A stretch of 36,613 nucleotides of DNA from Cytophagaceae bacterium (GTDB taxonomy: Bacteria > Bacteroidota > Bacteroidia > Cytophagales > Cytophagaceae), in NCBI GenBank assembly GCA_019746425.1, contig JAIERY010000282.1:1-36613 (forward strand). Reading direction: 5' to 3'. The notes under the pieces are model-generated. The model did no database searches, was not told the DNA's origin, and saw only the letters and a program-made list of their open reading frames with translations. The position numbers and the translations under genes are program-made. Positions 1 to 8,239 of this stretch are shown here, one piece after another (position 1 is the stretch's first letter; every line of letters begins with the position of its first letter).

Positions 1-1208
1 CTTTCTTCTCCGATATAATATCCATCACTGTTTACTTTCAGACTTACAGAAGCTCCCGTTGGCACGACTGTAACAAAACCTTTGTTAGTACCTGTAATTA
101 CATTTGCGCCTTCAGCGGTTATTCTTGGATTATATGCGTTACCTAATGCAGGCACCTGAATGTTCAATTTATTTCCACAGTTTCTATATAATGCCTGCAC
201 TGCAGCAGCCTGTACTTGTATCACCGGTTTAGTTACCGTATACTCTTCCGTATGAGTATAAATAGTATCAGTTCCGTCAGGCTTCGTTACTTTAATTTTC
301 CCTGTCCAGGTTTTCTTCACATTACCATGCGCATCATAAGGTCCGCCGGAAGCAGTGAAAGAAAATTTTCCTACACCGGTGGGATCCACTTCAATAGGAT
401 TTTCTCCCAGATACATTGCCGGCTTTTGTGAAGATGAAGTTGCCGCCATAAATAATTGCGCTTCATATTTTGTACCTGCCGCTACCACTTTAGAACTTGG
501 CCTTGCCATTGGTATCATCTTGTCTACCTTATAATCGTCAAGTGCGATTTTATCACCAATACCTGTTAAGGTTGTTGCCTGCATGGTAGATATCCTGGAT
601 TGAATCTCACTTAATATGGCAAGTCCTGCCACCAAAGGAGTCTGTCCGAAATTAAGATGTGCGAAATCCTTATTTTTTTGATCCTCATTATTCTGAAAAA
701 GCGGATCGTCTTTACCATCTAAAGCAAGAGGAGAAAATTTCACTCCTGTTTTATCAGACATAAATTTAACGTACTGATCAAGCTTATTCTTCATCTCATA
801 TGCCTTGCCGGAATTGTTCGCGCCGATCATAAGGACCTCCACTTTGGTTTCTTCTTTTGCGCCTTTCAGATTCCCGTCTTCATCATACCCTCCTGATTCT
901 GTGATGAGCTCTTTTTTAATCTTCTCGATGTACTCGATCATCTCAGCGCTTTTTGTACTTACCTCTTTTGCGGTAACTGCAAGATGTTTTTCATTGGATC
1001 TTTTTCTTTTTTCAACTTCAGAGAGAATAGCATTGAGCTTGAAATTATTTCTTGCACCAGTTTCTTTGGTTGTAAGCTCAAGGCTTTCATTCAAAGACTG
1101 AAATTTATATATCATGGCGCTGCTCACCTGCAATGCCAGCAAAGCTGTAAGCACCAGGTACATCATACCAATCATTCTTTGTCTCGGGGTTTCTTTATTA
1201 CTTGCCAT
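1..1208 (-). CDS. gldM: Gliding motility / type IX secretion protein GldM (5' part; 3' end off the window)
   Basis: GldM (PorM) forms, with GldL, the inner-membrane motor of the type IX secretion system and spans the periplasm toward the outer-membrane GldK/GldN ring. The frame is open from an ATG at 1208 to the left edge, so about 402 codons are visible and the C-terminus is missing. The protein starts MASNKETPRQRMIGMMYLVL and has one hydrophobic helix at about residues 14-32, typical of the GldM N-terminus that packs against GldL. A long helical region follows, then beta-rich domains starting around residue 220. GldM is usually about 500 residues, so roughly a fifth is missing. gldL would be expected directly upstream (right of 1208), but that place is taken by repeats and a ceramidase-like gene. 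gldN may lie off the left edge. Family assignment is strong; the paralogue question is open. Confidence 0.9.
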   Translation of the reverse strand, partial: MASNKETPRQRMIGMMYLVLTALLALQVSSAMIYKFQSLNESLELTTKETGARNNFKLNAILSEVEKRKRSNEKHLAVTAKEVSTKSAEMIEYIEKIKKELITESGGYDEDGNLKGAKEETKVEVLMIGANNSGKAYEMKNKLDQYVKFMSDKTGVKFSPLALDGKDDPLFQNNEDQKNKDFAHLNFGQTPLVAGLAILSEIQSRISTMQATTLTGIGDKIALDDYKVDKMIPMARPSSKVVAAGTKYEAQLFMAATSSSQKPAMYLGENPIEVDPTGVGKFSFTASGGPYDAHGNVKKTWTGKIKVTKPDGTDTIYTHTEEYTVTKPVIQVQAAAVQALYRNCGNKLNIQVPALGNAYNPRITAEGANVITGTNKGFVTVVPTGASVSLKVNSDGYYIGEE

Positions 1209-1296
1209 ATTTCATAGAGATTAGTTTTAGTAAAAGTTCTATGCAGCTGCTGAAGGCATAATACAGGAGGAAGAAAAAAGATACAGATGGAGTGAT

Positions 1297-1442
1297 AGTC
1301 CATGGTCGATAGTCCACAGAACCTGCGGTGATTAATAATAAATTATGAACTGAATATTTGTTTGTTGGGATAAAGTTTACGAATTCCTGAAAGGCTTCGC
1401 AAACTGAGCTTACCATGGACTATGGACCGTTGACTGTGGACT
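1297..1442. repeat. Degenerate heptamer tandem repeats in inverted orientation
   Basis: Three consecutive 7-mers AGTCCAT, GGTCGAT, AGTCCAC lie at 1297-1317, and four reverse-complement-type units ATGGACT, ATGGACC, GTTGACT, GTGGACT at 1415-1442. The arms can pair around a loop of about 97 nt. The right arm ends one base before the ceramidase stop codon (1444-1446). The same unit order, including the variant GGTCGAT in second place, recurs at 23762-23827. Apart from these arms the 235 bp between gldM and the ceramidase gene hold no convincing gene. Confidence 0.8.
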
Positions 1443-1443
1443 A

Positions 1444-2796
1444 TTAAATCTTTTGCAGCACTCCTTTAATAATCTCTGTAAAATACGAGCCGCTGTATGG
1501 ACCATACCAATCCATATCGCGGGGTTCTCTGCGGGGTAGATCATAATATTTATCGGGAATGATATAGCCAATGTATCCGCCATTGAAACTGGTGATGACA
1601 AGATTTACTTTTTGCTGCGAAGATACCTTAGAAAATTCTTTTACCAGCTCACCACTGAAATCGCAGGGTGTACCGATGAGCACTACATCCCCTAATTTCA
1701 AAGCAGTAACTGCAACATCTTCTTCACCCAGCAAGGTACGAAAGACCCATGGACACACTTTCCAGTCTTCTGAAATTTTAAACTGCGGGTCACGCAGGTA
1801 CACCGGAAGATAAATATTTTCAATATCAATAGAATCTTTCACTTCTATATACTTTATATTATTCATCACGATTTCAGAAAGACCGGAAGAGACAAATTTT
1901 ATCAGTTCATAATTTTCTTTCTTAAAATCATTGCAGGTGTGCATGCCTACTGCACCTGCACAAAAAGCTGCAAAGTCAACATCTTTTGTTTTTTCAAGCT
2001 GCTCTACAAATTCTCCGGCATAATCTCCGGAAATGTGATTTATTTTTGAGCTGAGAATATTAGGGTGTGCCGCATAAGTAACAATCAGACCTGTTGTTCC
2101 CGATTTCTTCCGCACTTTAATTACCCGCAGCCAATGATCGACCGAAGCAGCATCTTTATTCAACCTGTTTTTCAGAAATTTTTTAGCTTCAAATTTTCCA
2201 AATCCTATTGAAGCCTCTTCCATATTTTCAGAAGCCTCCTGTATAGACAAAATTACTGCTTCCGCCAGTTGATTTACATATTTCTCATTATACTTTCCTG
2301 CTAAAACCCGCCCGCCTGTTTTTTCGGCCCATCCACCCGGAGCATTATGAGTATGTGTCGCAGATAAAAAAGTATTTTCAATCGTGAGGCCCACAGCAGG
2401 AAGTTTTCCTTTTAACAGCTTTACAACTGTAGGAGGAAAAATAAGCAGGTCCACCGTTACTACTGCCGTACGTTTTTTTCCATTATCAAATACATATGCT
2501 CTGCACCAGATGGAGTCATGCACCTGATCAAATTCATCTCTGAGGCCATATCCTGCCAGAGAAATTTTTTCGGAAGGTGTAATATTTACTTTTGCCCACC
2601 CTGCTTTAAAAGAATTTTTTACATGCTCCTTAGGAGGAATGCTTTTGATAGCATCCTGCATTTTCTGATAATGTTCTTTATCATGATAATGGTCGCGGTT
2701 GACCGGAGCAAATAAAAAAAGGCAGGCGAGCAGTAAAAAACCTGTCAGTATAAGAAAAGCCCTGAAAAGTATCCTTAAAATTTTTCTTCTTTTCAC
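1444..2796 (-). CDS. Neutral/alkaline ceramidase-like hydrolase, membrane anchored
   Basis: 450 residues. An N-terminal basic stretch and hydrophobic helix (about residues 8-32) suggest an inner-membrane anchor or uncleaved signal, putting the domain in the periplasm. The region around residues 65-85 (GWAKVNITPSEKISLAGYG) is the opening signature of the neutral ceramidase N-terminal domain, and ATHTHNAPGGW near residue 145 carries the expected zinc-binding histidines. A further His lies in TYAAHPN around residue 240, and FNGGYIGYIIP is near the C-terminus. Neutral ceramidases hydrolyse the amide bond of ceramides, but this protein lacks the length (about 650-700 residues) and C-terminal domain of classical ones, so the substrate is not certain. 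The start is GTG at 2796; no ATG fits better. It is transcribed toward gldM, separated by the repeat region. Confidence 0.8.
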   Translation of the reverse strand: MKRRKILRILFRAFLILTGFLLLACLFLFAPVNRDHYHDKEHYQKMQDAIKSIPPKEHVKNSFKAGWAKVNITPSEKISLAGYGLRDEFDQVHDSIWCRAYVFDNGKKRTAVVTVDLLIFPPTVVKLLKGKLPAVGLTIENTFLSATHTHNAPGGWAEKTGGRVLAGKYNEKYVNQLAEAVILSIQEASENMEEASIGFGKFEAKKFLKNRLNKDAASVDHWLRVIKVRKKSGTTGLIVTYAAHPNILSSKINHISGDYAGEFVEQLEKTKDVDFAAFCAGAVGMHTCNDFKKENYELIKFVSSGLSEIVMNNIKYIEVKDSIDIENIYLPVYLRDPQFKISEDWKVCPWVFRTLLGEEDVAVTALKLGDVVLIGTPCDFSGELVKEFSKVSSQQKVNLVITSFNGGYIGYIIPDKYYDLPRREPRDMDWYGPYSGSYFTEIIKGVLQKI

Positions 2797-2900
2797 CTGT
2801 ATCTTTTTAAGTCAGCCTTCATTATATAAAAAAGGCCTGATAATAATTTCATAAAATACTAATTTCTTAATAAACCACCTTGAACCAAAATTATTTTATT

Positions 2901-3962
2901 ATGAAAAATATTAAATTTTTTATCCCGATAATTTTGATCACCATATTTTCCTGCGCAGAAAGAAATACAAATATAGGCAGGAAAGTGGTGGTAAAGCCGC
3001 ATTATGCTAAAGTAAATTTGCCGGAAAAAAATGAAATCAAAAACATTGATTATCTGAGCAGGCTGGAAACACCGAGTGAATACTTCTATATATTTCCCAA
3101 TTCAGACACTACCATTTACGGAGAAAAAGGAACGCAGATCACAATCCATGCAGGATGTATTACGTATAAAGATGACAGTGAAGTAAAAGGGGTGATTGAA
3201 GTAGAATTAAAAGAATTATTTTCCAAGGCAGACCTTGTGCTCACCAACAAACCAACGGTGGCCAACAGGCAAATGCTGATTAGCGCCGGGTCGCTTTACA
3301 TCAATGCCCGGGCAGAAGAGCAGGACCTTGCTATTATTTGTCCGGATGGAATTACAGTATCTATTCCAAGAAATATGGACAATGGGGAAATGGATTTATT
3401 CCTGGGGCAAATTACGAAACGGGGCAATGTAAACTGGGTGAAAGATTCTTCTCTTACAGAGCTCAGCATGAATGCAGCTCAAGACCCAAACTATGAAGAA
3501 GTATCTTACGAAAATCCTGAAAGCATATGGTATAATCCTGAAATGCTATACAGCAACGGAGACAATGTTTACGAAGAGGATTATATATCTACTTATCTTT
3601 TCACTACCGGAAAATTCGGCTGGATCAACTGCGATCGTTTTTATGATGATCCGGGGGAAAAAGTAAATATGGTGGTGAAGCTTAAAGAAACTTTACCGCT
3701 TCCTTACAAAACCAATATGTATGTAGTGTTTAAAAACATTAACTCTGTCATGCAATTATATACTGCAGACAATGAGATTTATGAGTCTACTGATCTACCC
3801 AAAGGAGAAGAAGTTTACCTGGTGACTGTGAGCGCCAATGAGGGAAGAAACTTTTTCAGTATTGAATCTCTGGTGGTTGAAGATAAAATGATTATGCCTG
3901 TAGTACCGCTGAAGGAGACGACCAAGGATGAGATTAAAAAGAGGTTGGAGGAGTTGAATTGA
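2901..3962 (+). CDS. Lipoprotein of unknown function
   Basis: 353 residues from the ATG at 2901. A TTG at 2880 in the same frame would add seven residues before the signal peptide and is less likely. The N-terminus MKNIKFFIPIILITIFSC is a lipoprotein signal with Cys18 as the probable lipidated residue. The mature part is beta-rich and acidic; the stretch around residues 65-150 (a G-T-x-I-x-I-x-x-G pattern, then V-x-G-x-I-x-V-x-L-x-E, then a segment that ends in a G-S-L-Y-I turn) resembles the first domain of many uncharacterised Bacteroidota surface lipoproteins. No catalytic motif is visible. It is divergent from the ceramidase gene across 104 bp and followed by a REP-like element and a terminator. 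I do not recognise a specific function. Confidence 0.8.
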   Translation: MKNIKFFIPIILITIFSCAERNTNIGRKVVVKPHYAKVNLPEKNEIKNIDYLSRLETPSEYFYIFPNSDTTIYGEKGTQITIHAGCITYKDDSEVKGVIEVELKELFSKADLVLTNKPTVANRQMLISAGSLYINARAEEQDLAIICPDGITVSIPRNMDNGEMDLFLGQITKRGNVNWVKDSSLTELSMNAAQDPNYEEVSYENPESIWYNPEMLYSNGDNVYEEDYISTYLFTTGKFGWINCDRFYDDPGEKVNMVVKLKETLPLPYKTNMYVVFKNINSVMQLYTADNEIYESTDLPKGEEVYLVTVSANEGRNFFSIESLVVEDKMIMPVVPLKETTKDEIKKRLEELN

Positions 3963-3980
3963 GAATAGCCTTATTATTTT

Positions 3981-4049
3981 TGTCATGCTGAGGATAGCCG
4001 AAGCATTCGTTCTTTAACAATCAAGCCTTCGACTCTGCTCAGGCTGACA
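3981..4049. repeat. REP-like inverted repeat (GTCATGCTGAG type)
   Basis: The left arm, TGTCATGCTGAGGATAGCCG plus AAGC, pairs imperfectly with the right arm GCCTTCGACTCTGCTCAGGC plus TGACA around a spacer of about 20 nt. The motif GTCATGCTGAG/CTCAGGCTGAC is a recurrent intergenic repeat in Bacteroidota. It sits between convergent genes (lipoprotein and aspartate kinase), the usual place for such elements. Confidence 0.75.
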
Positions 4050-4056
4050 CATAAAA

Positions 4057-4089
4057 AACCCCGCAGGGTTTTCAAGACTCTGCGGGGTT
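4057..4089 (-). terminator. Rho-independent terminator of aspartate kinase gene
   Basis: A 10-bp perfect stem AACCCCGCAG/CTGCGGGGTT has a 13-nt loop; read on the minus strand it is followed by a run of T (TTTTTTAT). It lies 20 bp after the aspartate kinase stop. With fewer T residues on the plus side it may also stop transcription from the lipoprotein gene. Confidence 0.85.
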
Positions 4090-4108
4090 ATAAATAGAAT
4101 TGAAGATT

Positions 4109-5455
4109 TTAAGCCTTAGTAGCCAATACCTTTTCAAACTCTTCCCCAAACAATCCTTCATTCAGTGCATTTAAAGCTTCATTCTTATGTATGGTATTTA
4201 CCAATAGAGAAATATTATGCGCGCTTCCTCCATAAGAAATCATTCTGATAGGAATGTGTCCTAGTGAGCTGAAAACTTTTTTAGCAATTCCTTTTTTCTC
4301 CGCAAGGAAATCGCCTACGATGCAAATGATGCTGAGGTCTTTGTCCACGTCTACGATGCAGAAGTCTTTTAATTCTTTTACGATTGGGTCAAGATTCTTA
4401 GCGTCGTCGATGGTAACAGATACGGCTACTTCAGAAGTAGTGATCACATCTATTGGTGTTTTGTATTTTTCAAACACTTCGAATATTCTTCTAAGGAAAC
4501 CATAAGCCAGCAACATTCTGCTTGATTTGATTTTGATGGCAGTGATATTGTCTTTTGCTGCAATGGCTTTTACTTCTTTGCTGGTGGTTTTAGTTGCAAT
4601 CAATGTTCCCTTTGCCTCAGGCTGCATGGTATTTAACAGCCTTACCGGTATGCCATATTTTTTTGCAGGAAGGATTGTAGCAGGGTGTAGGATCTTTGCT
4701 CCGAAATAAGCAAGCTCTGCCGCTTCGTCAAAGGTAAGTTCGGCAATAGGGAATGTCCTCTTCACAATTCTTGGATCATTGTTGTGCATTCCGTCTATGT
4801 CTGTCCAGATCTGGATCTCTTCTGCTCTTATCCCTGCGCCTACTAAGGAAGCAGTGTAATCGCTTCCTCCTCTTTTTAAATTATCCACTTCCCCTTTAGG
4901 ATTTCTGCATATATAACCCTGAGTGATGTAAAGATGCGCATCAGGATATTTTTTAATCTCAGCAGTAAGTTTTTCTTCTATGAATGAAAGCACTGGTTCG
5001 TTGTCCTCATCTATCTTCATGAATTCCAATGCGGGAAGAAGTACAGATTTATATCCGGCCTCGATTAAATATTCCTGGAAAAGTTGTGTGGAGATCAATT
5101 CGCCTTCGGCAAGCAATACCCTTTCTTCTTTTTCGGTGAAAGGCTTGCCCGCATGAGATTTTACAAACTCATAATGCTTATCAATGATGGCATTTCCTTT
5201 TGCCTGTCCTTCTTTGGTAGAATAAAGTTGCTTTACAAAATCTCTGTAAGGCGCAAACAGATTTTCAATAGCCTGCTTTCCTGCTTCCACATCATTTTTC
5301 AAAAGCTTGCTTGAAATATCTACTAGAGAATTTGTAGTGCCTGATACTGCGGAAAGAACTACTAATTTTTTGTCAGGGCTGGAAATAAGTTTTGCCACTG
5401 AATGCATTCTTTCCGGTTTACCTACCGATGTTCCGCCGAATTTTAGAACCTTCAT
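4109..5455 (-). CDS. lysC: Aspartate kinase (aspartokinase), monofunctional
   Basis: 448 residues. It phosphorylates L-aspartate to aspartyl-4-phosphate, the first step toward lysine, threonine, methionine and diaminopimelate in the cytoplasm. The N-terminus MKVLKFGGTSVG (residues 5-12) is the kinase signature. GGSDYTASLVGAG around residues 196-208 and WTDIDGMHNNDPR around 217-229 complete the nucleotide/substrate site. The C-terminal 160 residues have the length and pattern of two ACT domains, which normally give feedback inhibition. No homoserine dehydrogenase domain is fused. The ATG at 5455 is directly followed by the kinase motif, so the start is firm. A -7 type promoter element lies about 36-43 bp upstream. 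metX, a later gene of methionine synthesis, is elsewhere in the window and not co-transcribed. The exact isozyme symbol (lysC or thrA-like) is assigned by convention. Confidence 0.93.
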   Translation of the reverse strand: MKVLKFGGTSVGKPERMHSVAKLISSPDKKLVVLSAVSGTTNSLVDISSKLLKNDVEAGKQAIENLFAPYRDFVKQLYSTKEGQAKGNAIIDKHYEFVKSHAGKPFTEKEERVLLAEGELISTQLFQEYLIEAGYKSVLLPALEFMKIDEDNEPVLSFIEEKLTAEIKKYPDAHLYITQGYICRNPKGEVDNLKRGGSDYTASLVGAGIRAEEIQIWTDIDGMHNNDPRIVKRTFPIAELTFDEAAELAYFGAKILHPATILPAKKYGIPVRLLNTMQPEAKGTLIATKTTSKEVKAIAAKDNITAIKIKSSRMLLAYGFLRRIFEVFEKYKTPIDVITTSEVAVSVTIDDAKNLDPIVKELKDFCIVDVDKDLSIICIVGDFLAEKKGIAKKVFSSLGHIPIRMISYGGSAHNISLLVNTIHKNEALNALNEGLFGEEFEKVLATKA

Positions 5456-5490
5456 TTATTTAAAGTTTATTTTTTACAGTTTTAATTTAT

Positions 5491-5498
5491 CAAAATTA
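5491..5498 (-). promoter_or_regulatory. Putative -7 box of the aspartate kinase promoter
   Basis: On the minus strand the octamer TAATTTTG matches the Bacteroidota -7 consensus TAnnTTTG and would give a leader of about 28 nt. A TTTG exists upstream but only 14 nt away, shorter than the usual 19 or so, so the -33 box is not convincing. Confidence 0.4.
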
Positions 5499-5534
5499 CA
5501 AATCACAAGTATCAAATAATAAACCTATAGGGAG

Positions 5535-5562
5535 TTTGATATTTGGAAATTGGTATTTGGGT
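5535..5562. repeat. Degenerate heptamer tandem repeat (TTTGGTA type)
   Basis: Four consecutive 7-mers TTTGATA, TTTGGAA, ATTGGTA, TTTGGGT fit a consensus TTTGGTA. They lie between the ribH stop and the aspartate kinase promoter. The unit differs from the AGTCCAT units at 1297 and 23762 but has the same period. Confidence 0.6.
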
Positions 5563-5568
5563 ATTCTA

Positions 5569-6045
5569 TTAAAATGCTAACATTTTAATTGCCGTCACTG
5601 CCGCCTCATCACCCTTGTTCCCATGCTTCCCTCCCGCTCTGTCAAATGCCTGCTGCTGATTGTCAGTTGTCAAAACACCGAATATGACAGGCTTGTTATA
5701 TTTCAGAGATACATTCGTCAAACCCTGTGCCACAGCCTGGCAGATAAAGTCAAAATGTTTTGTTTCTCCCTGAATTACGCAACCGAGGCATATCACGGCA
5801 TGAATATCTTTTTTCTGCGCCATGAGCTGTGCACCAAAGCTTAGTTCAAAACTGCCCGGCACATTCCTTCTGATGATATTCTTTGGTTTGGCACCGTGCT
5901 TTAACAATACTTCAATGGCTCCGGTATATAAAGCTTCCGTAACTTCGCTATTCCACTCAGATACTACCAGCGCAAATTTCCTTTTGGAAATATCCTGGAT
6001 ATTATTCGGAGAGTAAGTACTTAAATTTTTTTTCGTTGAAGCCAT
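5569..6045 (-). CDS. ribH: 6,7-dimethyl-8-ribityllumazine synthase
   Basis: 158 residues, normal for the family. It condenses 5-amino-6-ribitylamino-uracil with 3,4-dihydroxybutanone 4-phosphate to lumazine, the penultimate step of riboflavin synthesis, usually as a pentamer or 60-mer shell. Visible motifs: VVSEWN around residues 27-32 (substrate pocket aromatic), VPGSFEL at 62-68, GETKHFDFI at 93-101 with His97 in the place of the catalytic histidine, and AFDRAGGKHGNKG near residues 133-145 with the phosphate-contacting arginine. The start ATG at 6045 is the only one before the core fold. The gene follows the TPR gene by 59 bp, but a terminator-like hairpin fills most of that gap. No FMN riboswitch is present. 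In related genomes ribH often neighbours the same TPR, recF and DUF721 genes found here. Confidence 0.95.
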   Translation of the reverse strand: MASTKKNLSTYSPNNIQDISKRKFALVVSEWNSEVTEALYTGAIEVLLKHGAKPKNIIRRNVPGSFELSFGAQLMAQKKDIHAVICLGCVIQGETKHFDFICQAVAQGLTNVSLKYNKPVIFGVLTTDNQQQAFDRAGGKHGNKGDEAAVTAIKMLAF

Positions 6046-6048
6046 ATT

Positions 6049-6078
6049 AAAAAAAAAGATAAAGCATAATGCCTTATC
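6049..6078 (-). terminator. Intrinsic terminator or attenuator immediately before ribH
   Basis: On the minus strand GATAAGGC-ATTAT-GCTTTATC (8-bp stem with one G-U pair, at 6058-6078) is followed by nine T residues at 6049-6057. Only three bases then separate the T-run from the ribH ATG at 6045. It would terminate transcripts from the TPR gene. Because it ends on the ribH start it could also act as an attenuator or hide the ribosome landing site. Confidence 0.75.
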
Positions 6079-6104
6079 CTTCGTTAATTTTTTATACCGG
6101 TAAA

Positions 6105-6821
6105 CTATTTTTTATCTGCAGGTCTTCCCATCAAGCTTGCTGCCTGACCCTTGTATTTTTTAGCATCATTGATATTGGATGCCATAGGATATTCTTCAAT
6201 GATTTTATTATAAGCTTTAACAGCAGCCTCGTAATCCTTATTGGCTTCGTAAGCAACCCCTAACTTCATCAGGTATCTTGGAGTGAAGCCTGGGTTAGGA
6301 TTATAACTTGCTGCCTTGTTATAATATTCAATAGCATTTTCTAAATCTTTCAGTTCAAGGTAAGCATCTCCTATGAGAGAATATGTCCATCCCTGTAATA
6401 ACAGATCGTTGGAGTTGAACTCTTTTAGTTTCTCAATAGCCTCTTCGAATTTTCCCTGCTTTAAAAGCGCTACTCCTACATAGTAATTCGCAAGGTTTCC
6501 TGCTTCTGTGTTAGGATAATCTTCCAGCACCTGATTCAATCCCTGAATAGCTTTATTTCCTTCCACTGCAGTTTTTAATGAATCTTTTTCCCATGCAAAT
6601 ACAGCATTGAACATATCTGCCTGTGCATTCTCATTATTCTGGTTGTTTTGGTATTTATAAAAAGCAAAGCCGCCAATCGCTACAGCCAGAGCAGCTAAAA
6701 TATAAGTGAACATCTTTTTATTCTTCTCAAAGAATAATTCAGAATCTTTAAATTTATCTACCAGAGCATTTGGGTTTTCCAGCACTTCGGGGCCCTTATT
6801 TCCTTTATTTGTCTTAGACAT
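6105..6821 (-). CDS. Tetratricopeptide repeat membrane protein (YfgM-like architecture)
   Basis: 238 residues. A cytoplasmic N-terminus of about 37 residues precedes one transmembrane helix at about residues 38-56, then the rest is TPR-like helical repeats, most clearly at residues 113-150 (ANYYVGVALLKQGKFEEAIE), 150-180 (GDAYLELKDLENAIEYYNKA) and 185-220 (GVAYEANKDYEAAVKAYNKI). TPRs bind other proteins; the layout resembles the YfgM/UPF0070 family, whose E. coli member is an ancillary factor at the Sec translocon, but that role is inference here. A TAAATTTG promoter element sits 21-28 bp before the ATG. Downstream is ribH, behind a terminator-like hairpin. Confidence 0.85.
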   Translation of the reverse strand: MSKTNKGNKGPEVLENPNALVDKFKDSELFFEKNKKMFTYILAALAVAIGGFAFYKYQNNQNNENAQADMFNAVFAWEKDSLKTAVEGNKAIQGLNQVLEDYPNTEAGNLANYYVGVALLKQGKFEEAIEKLKEFNSNDLLLQGWTYSLIGDAYLELKDLENAIEYYNKAASYNPNPGFTPRYLMKLGVAYEANKDYEAAVKAYNKIIEEYPMASNINDAKKYKGQAASLMGRPADKK

Positions 6822-6841
6822 TACGCTTTATTTTAGGGACA

Positions 6842-6849
6842 CAAATTTA
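6842..6849 (-). promoter_or_regulatory. Putative -7 box of the TPR gene promoter
   Basis: The minus-strand octamer TAAATTTG fits TAnnTTTG and lies 21 bp before the ATG. The position of a -33 box (about 19 nt further) is a T-run rather than TTTG, so support is partial. Confidence 0.4.
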
Positions 6850-6897
6850 ATCCCGTTTTTTAATTAAAAAAAGTTTTCATTGATAATCATATAATTA

Positions 6898-6920
6898 AAA
6901 CCCCATAAAATTCAGGGTTT
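6898..6920 (-). terminator. Weak terminator-like hairpin after pdhA
   Basis: AAACCC and GGGTTT form a 6-bp stem with an 11-nt loop, followed on the minus strand by TTAATTAT. It lies 38 bp after the pdhA stop. The stem is short and the T-run broken, so it is only a candidate. Confidence 0.4.
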
Positions 6921-6957
6921 AGCCTATATAAGTTTTGATAATTTCCTAAGGGGGCTA

Positions 6958-7989
<1,032 letters not shown>

Positions 7990-8155
7990 AACCTTAAATT
8001 AGGGTTTCTATTAGGAATTAAACGGTAAAAATAAACAAAATCATTTAATTTACAATAAGAAATCAGCCCTTAAAACATTGGAAAAATCCTATTTTAAAAT
8101 TTTATCAGTCCTATGCATAAAAGAGGTGAATTGGGGTTAATTTTAGGCACAATCA

Positions 8156-8187
8156 ATTGTTACATTGTTGAATGGTTGAATTGTTAT
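8156..8187. repeat. Octamer tandem repeat (ATTGTTGA type)
   Basis: Four consecutive 8-mers ATTGTTAC, ATTGTTGA, ATGGTTGA, ATTGTTAT lie in the 250-bp divergent pdhA-recF spacer, 52 bp before the recF start. A partial reverse-orientation copy (CAATTCAGCAAT) follows at about 8220. Nothing else gene-like is visible in this spacer. Confidence 0.65.
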
Positions 8188-8239
8188 ATCTCACAGAACA
8201 TCAGCAATACAACTATAAAACAATTCAGCAATAAAAATT

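Noticed and set aside
2880-2900. TTG start for the lipoprotein gene at 2880
   Set aside because: The ATG at 2901 starts directly with the lipoprotein signal; the extension would disturb it.
3963-4108. CRISPR-like repeat arrays in repeat-rich spacers
   Set aside because: All repeats are either directly tandem 7/8-mers or single inverted pairs; there is no regular repeat-spacer pattern and no cas gene.
6046-6104. FMN riboswitch in front of ribH
   Set aside because: The 59-bp gap is too short and has none of the conserved RFN core; it holds only the terminator-like hairpin.
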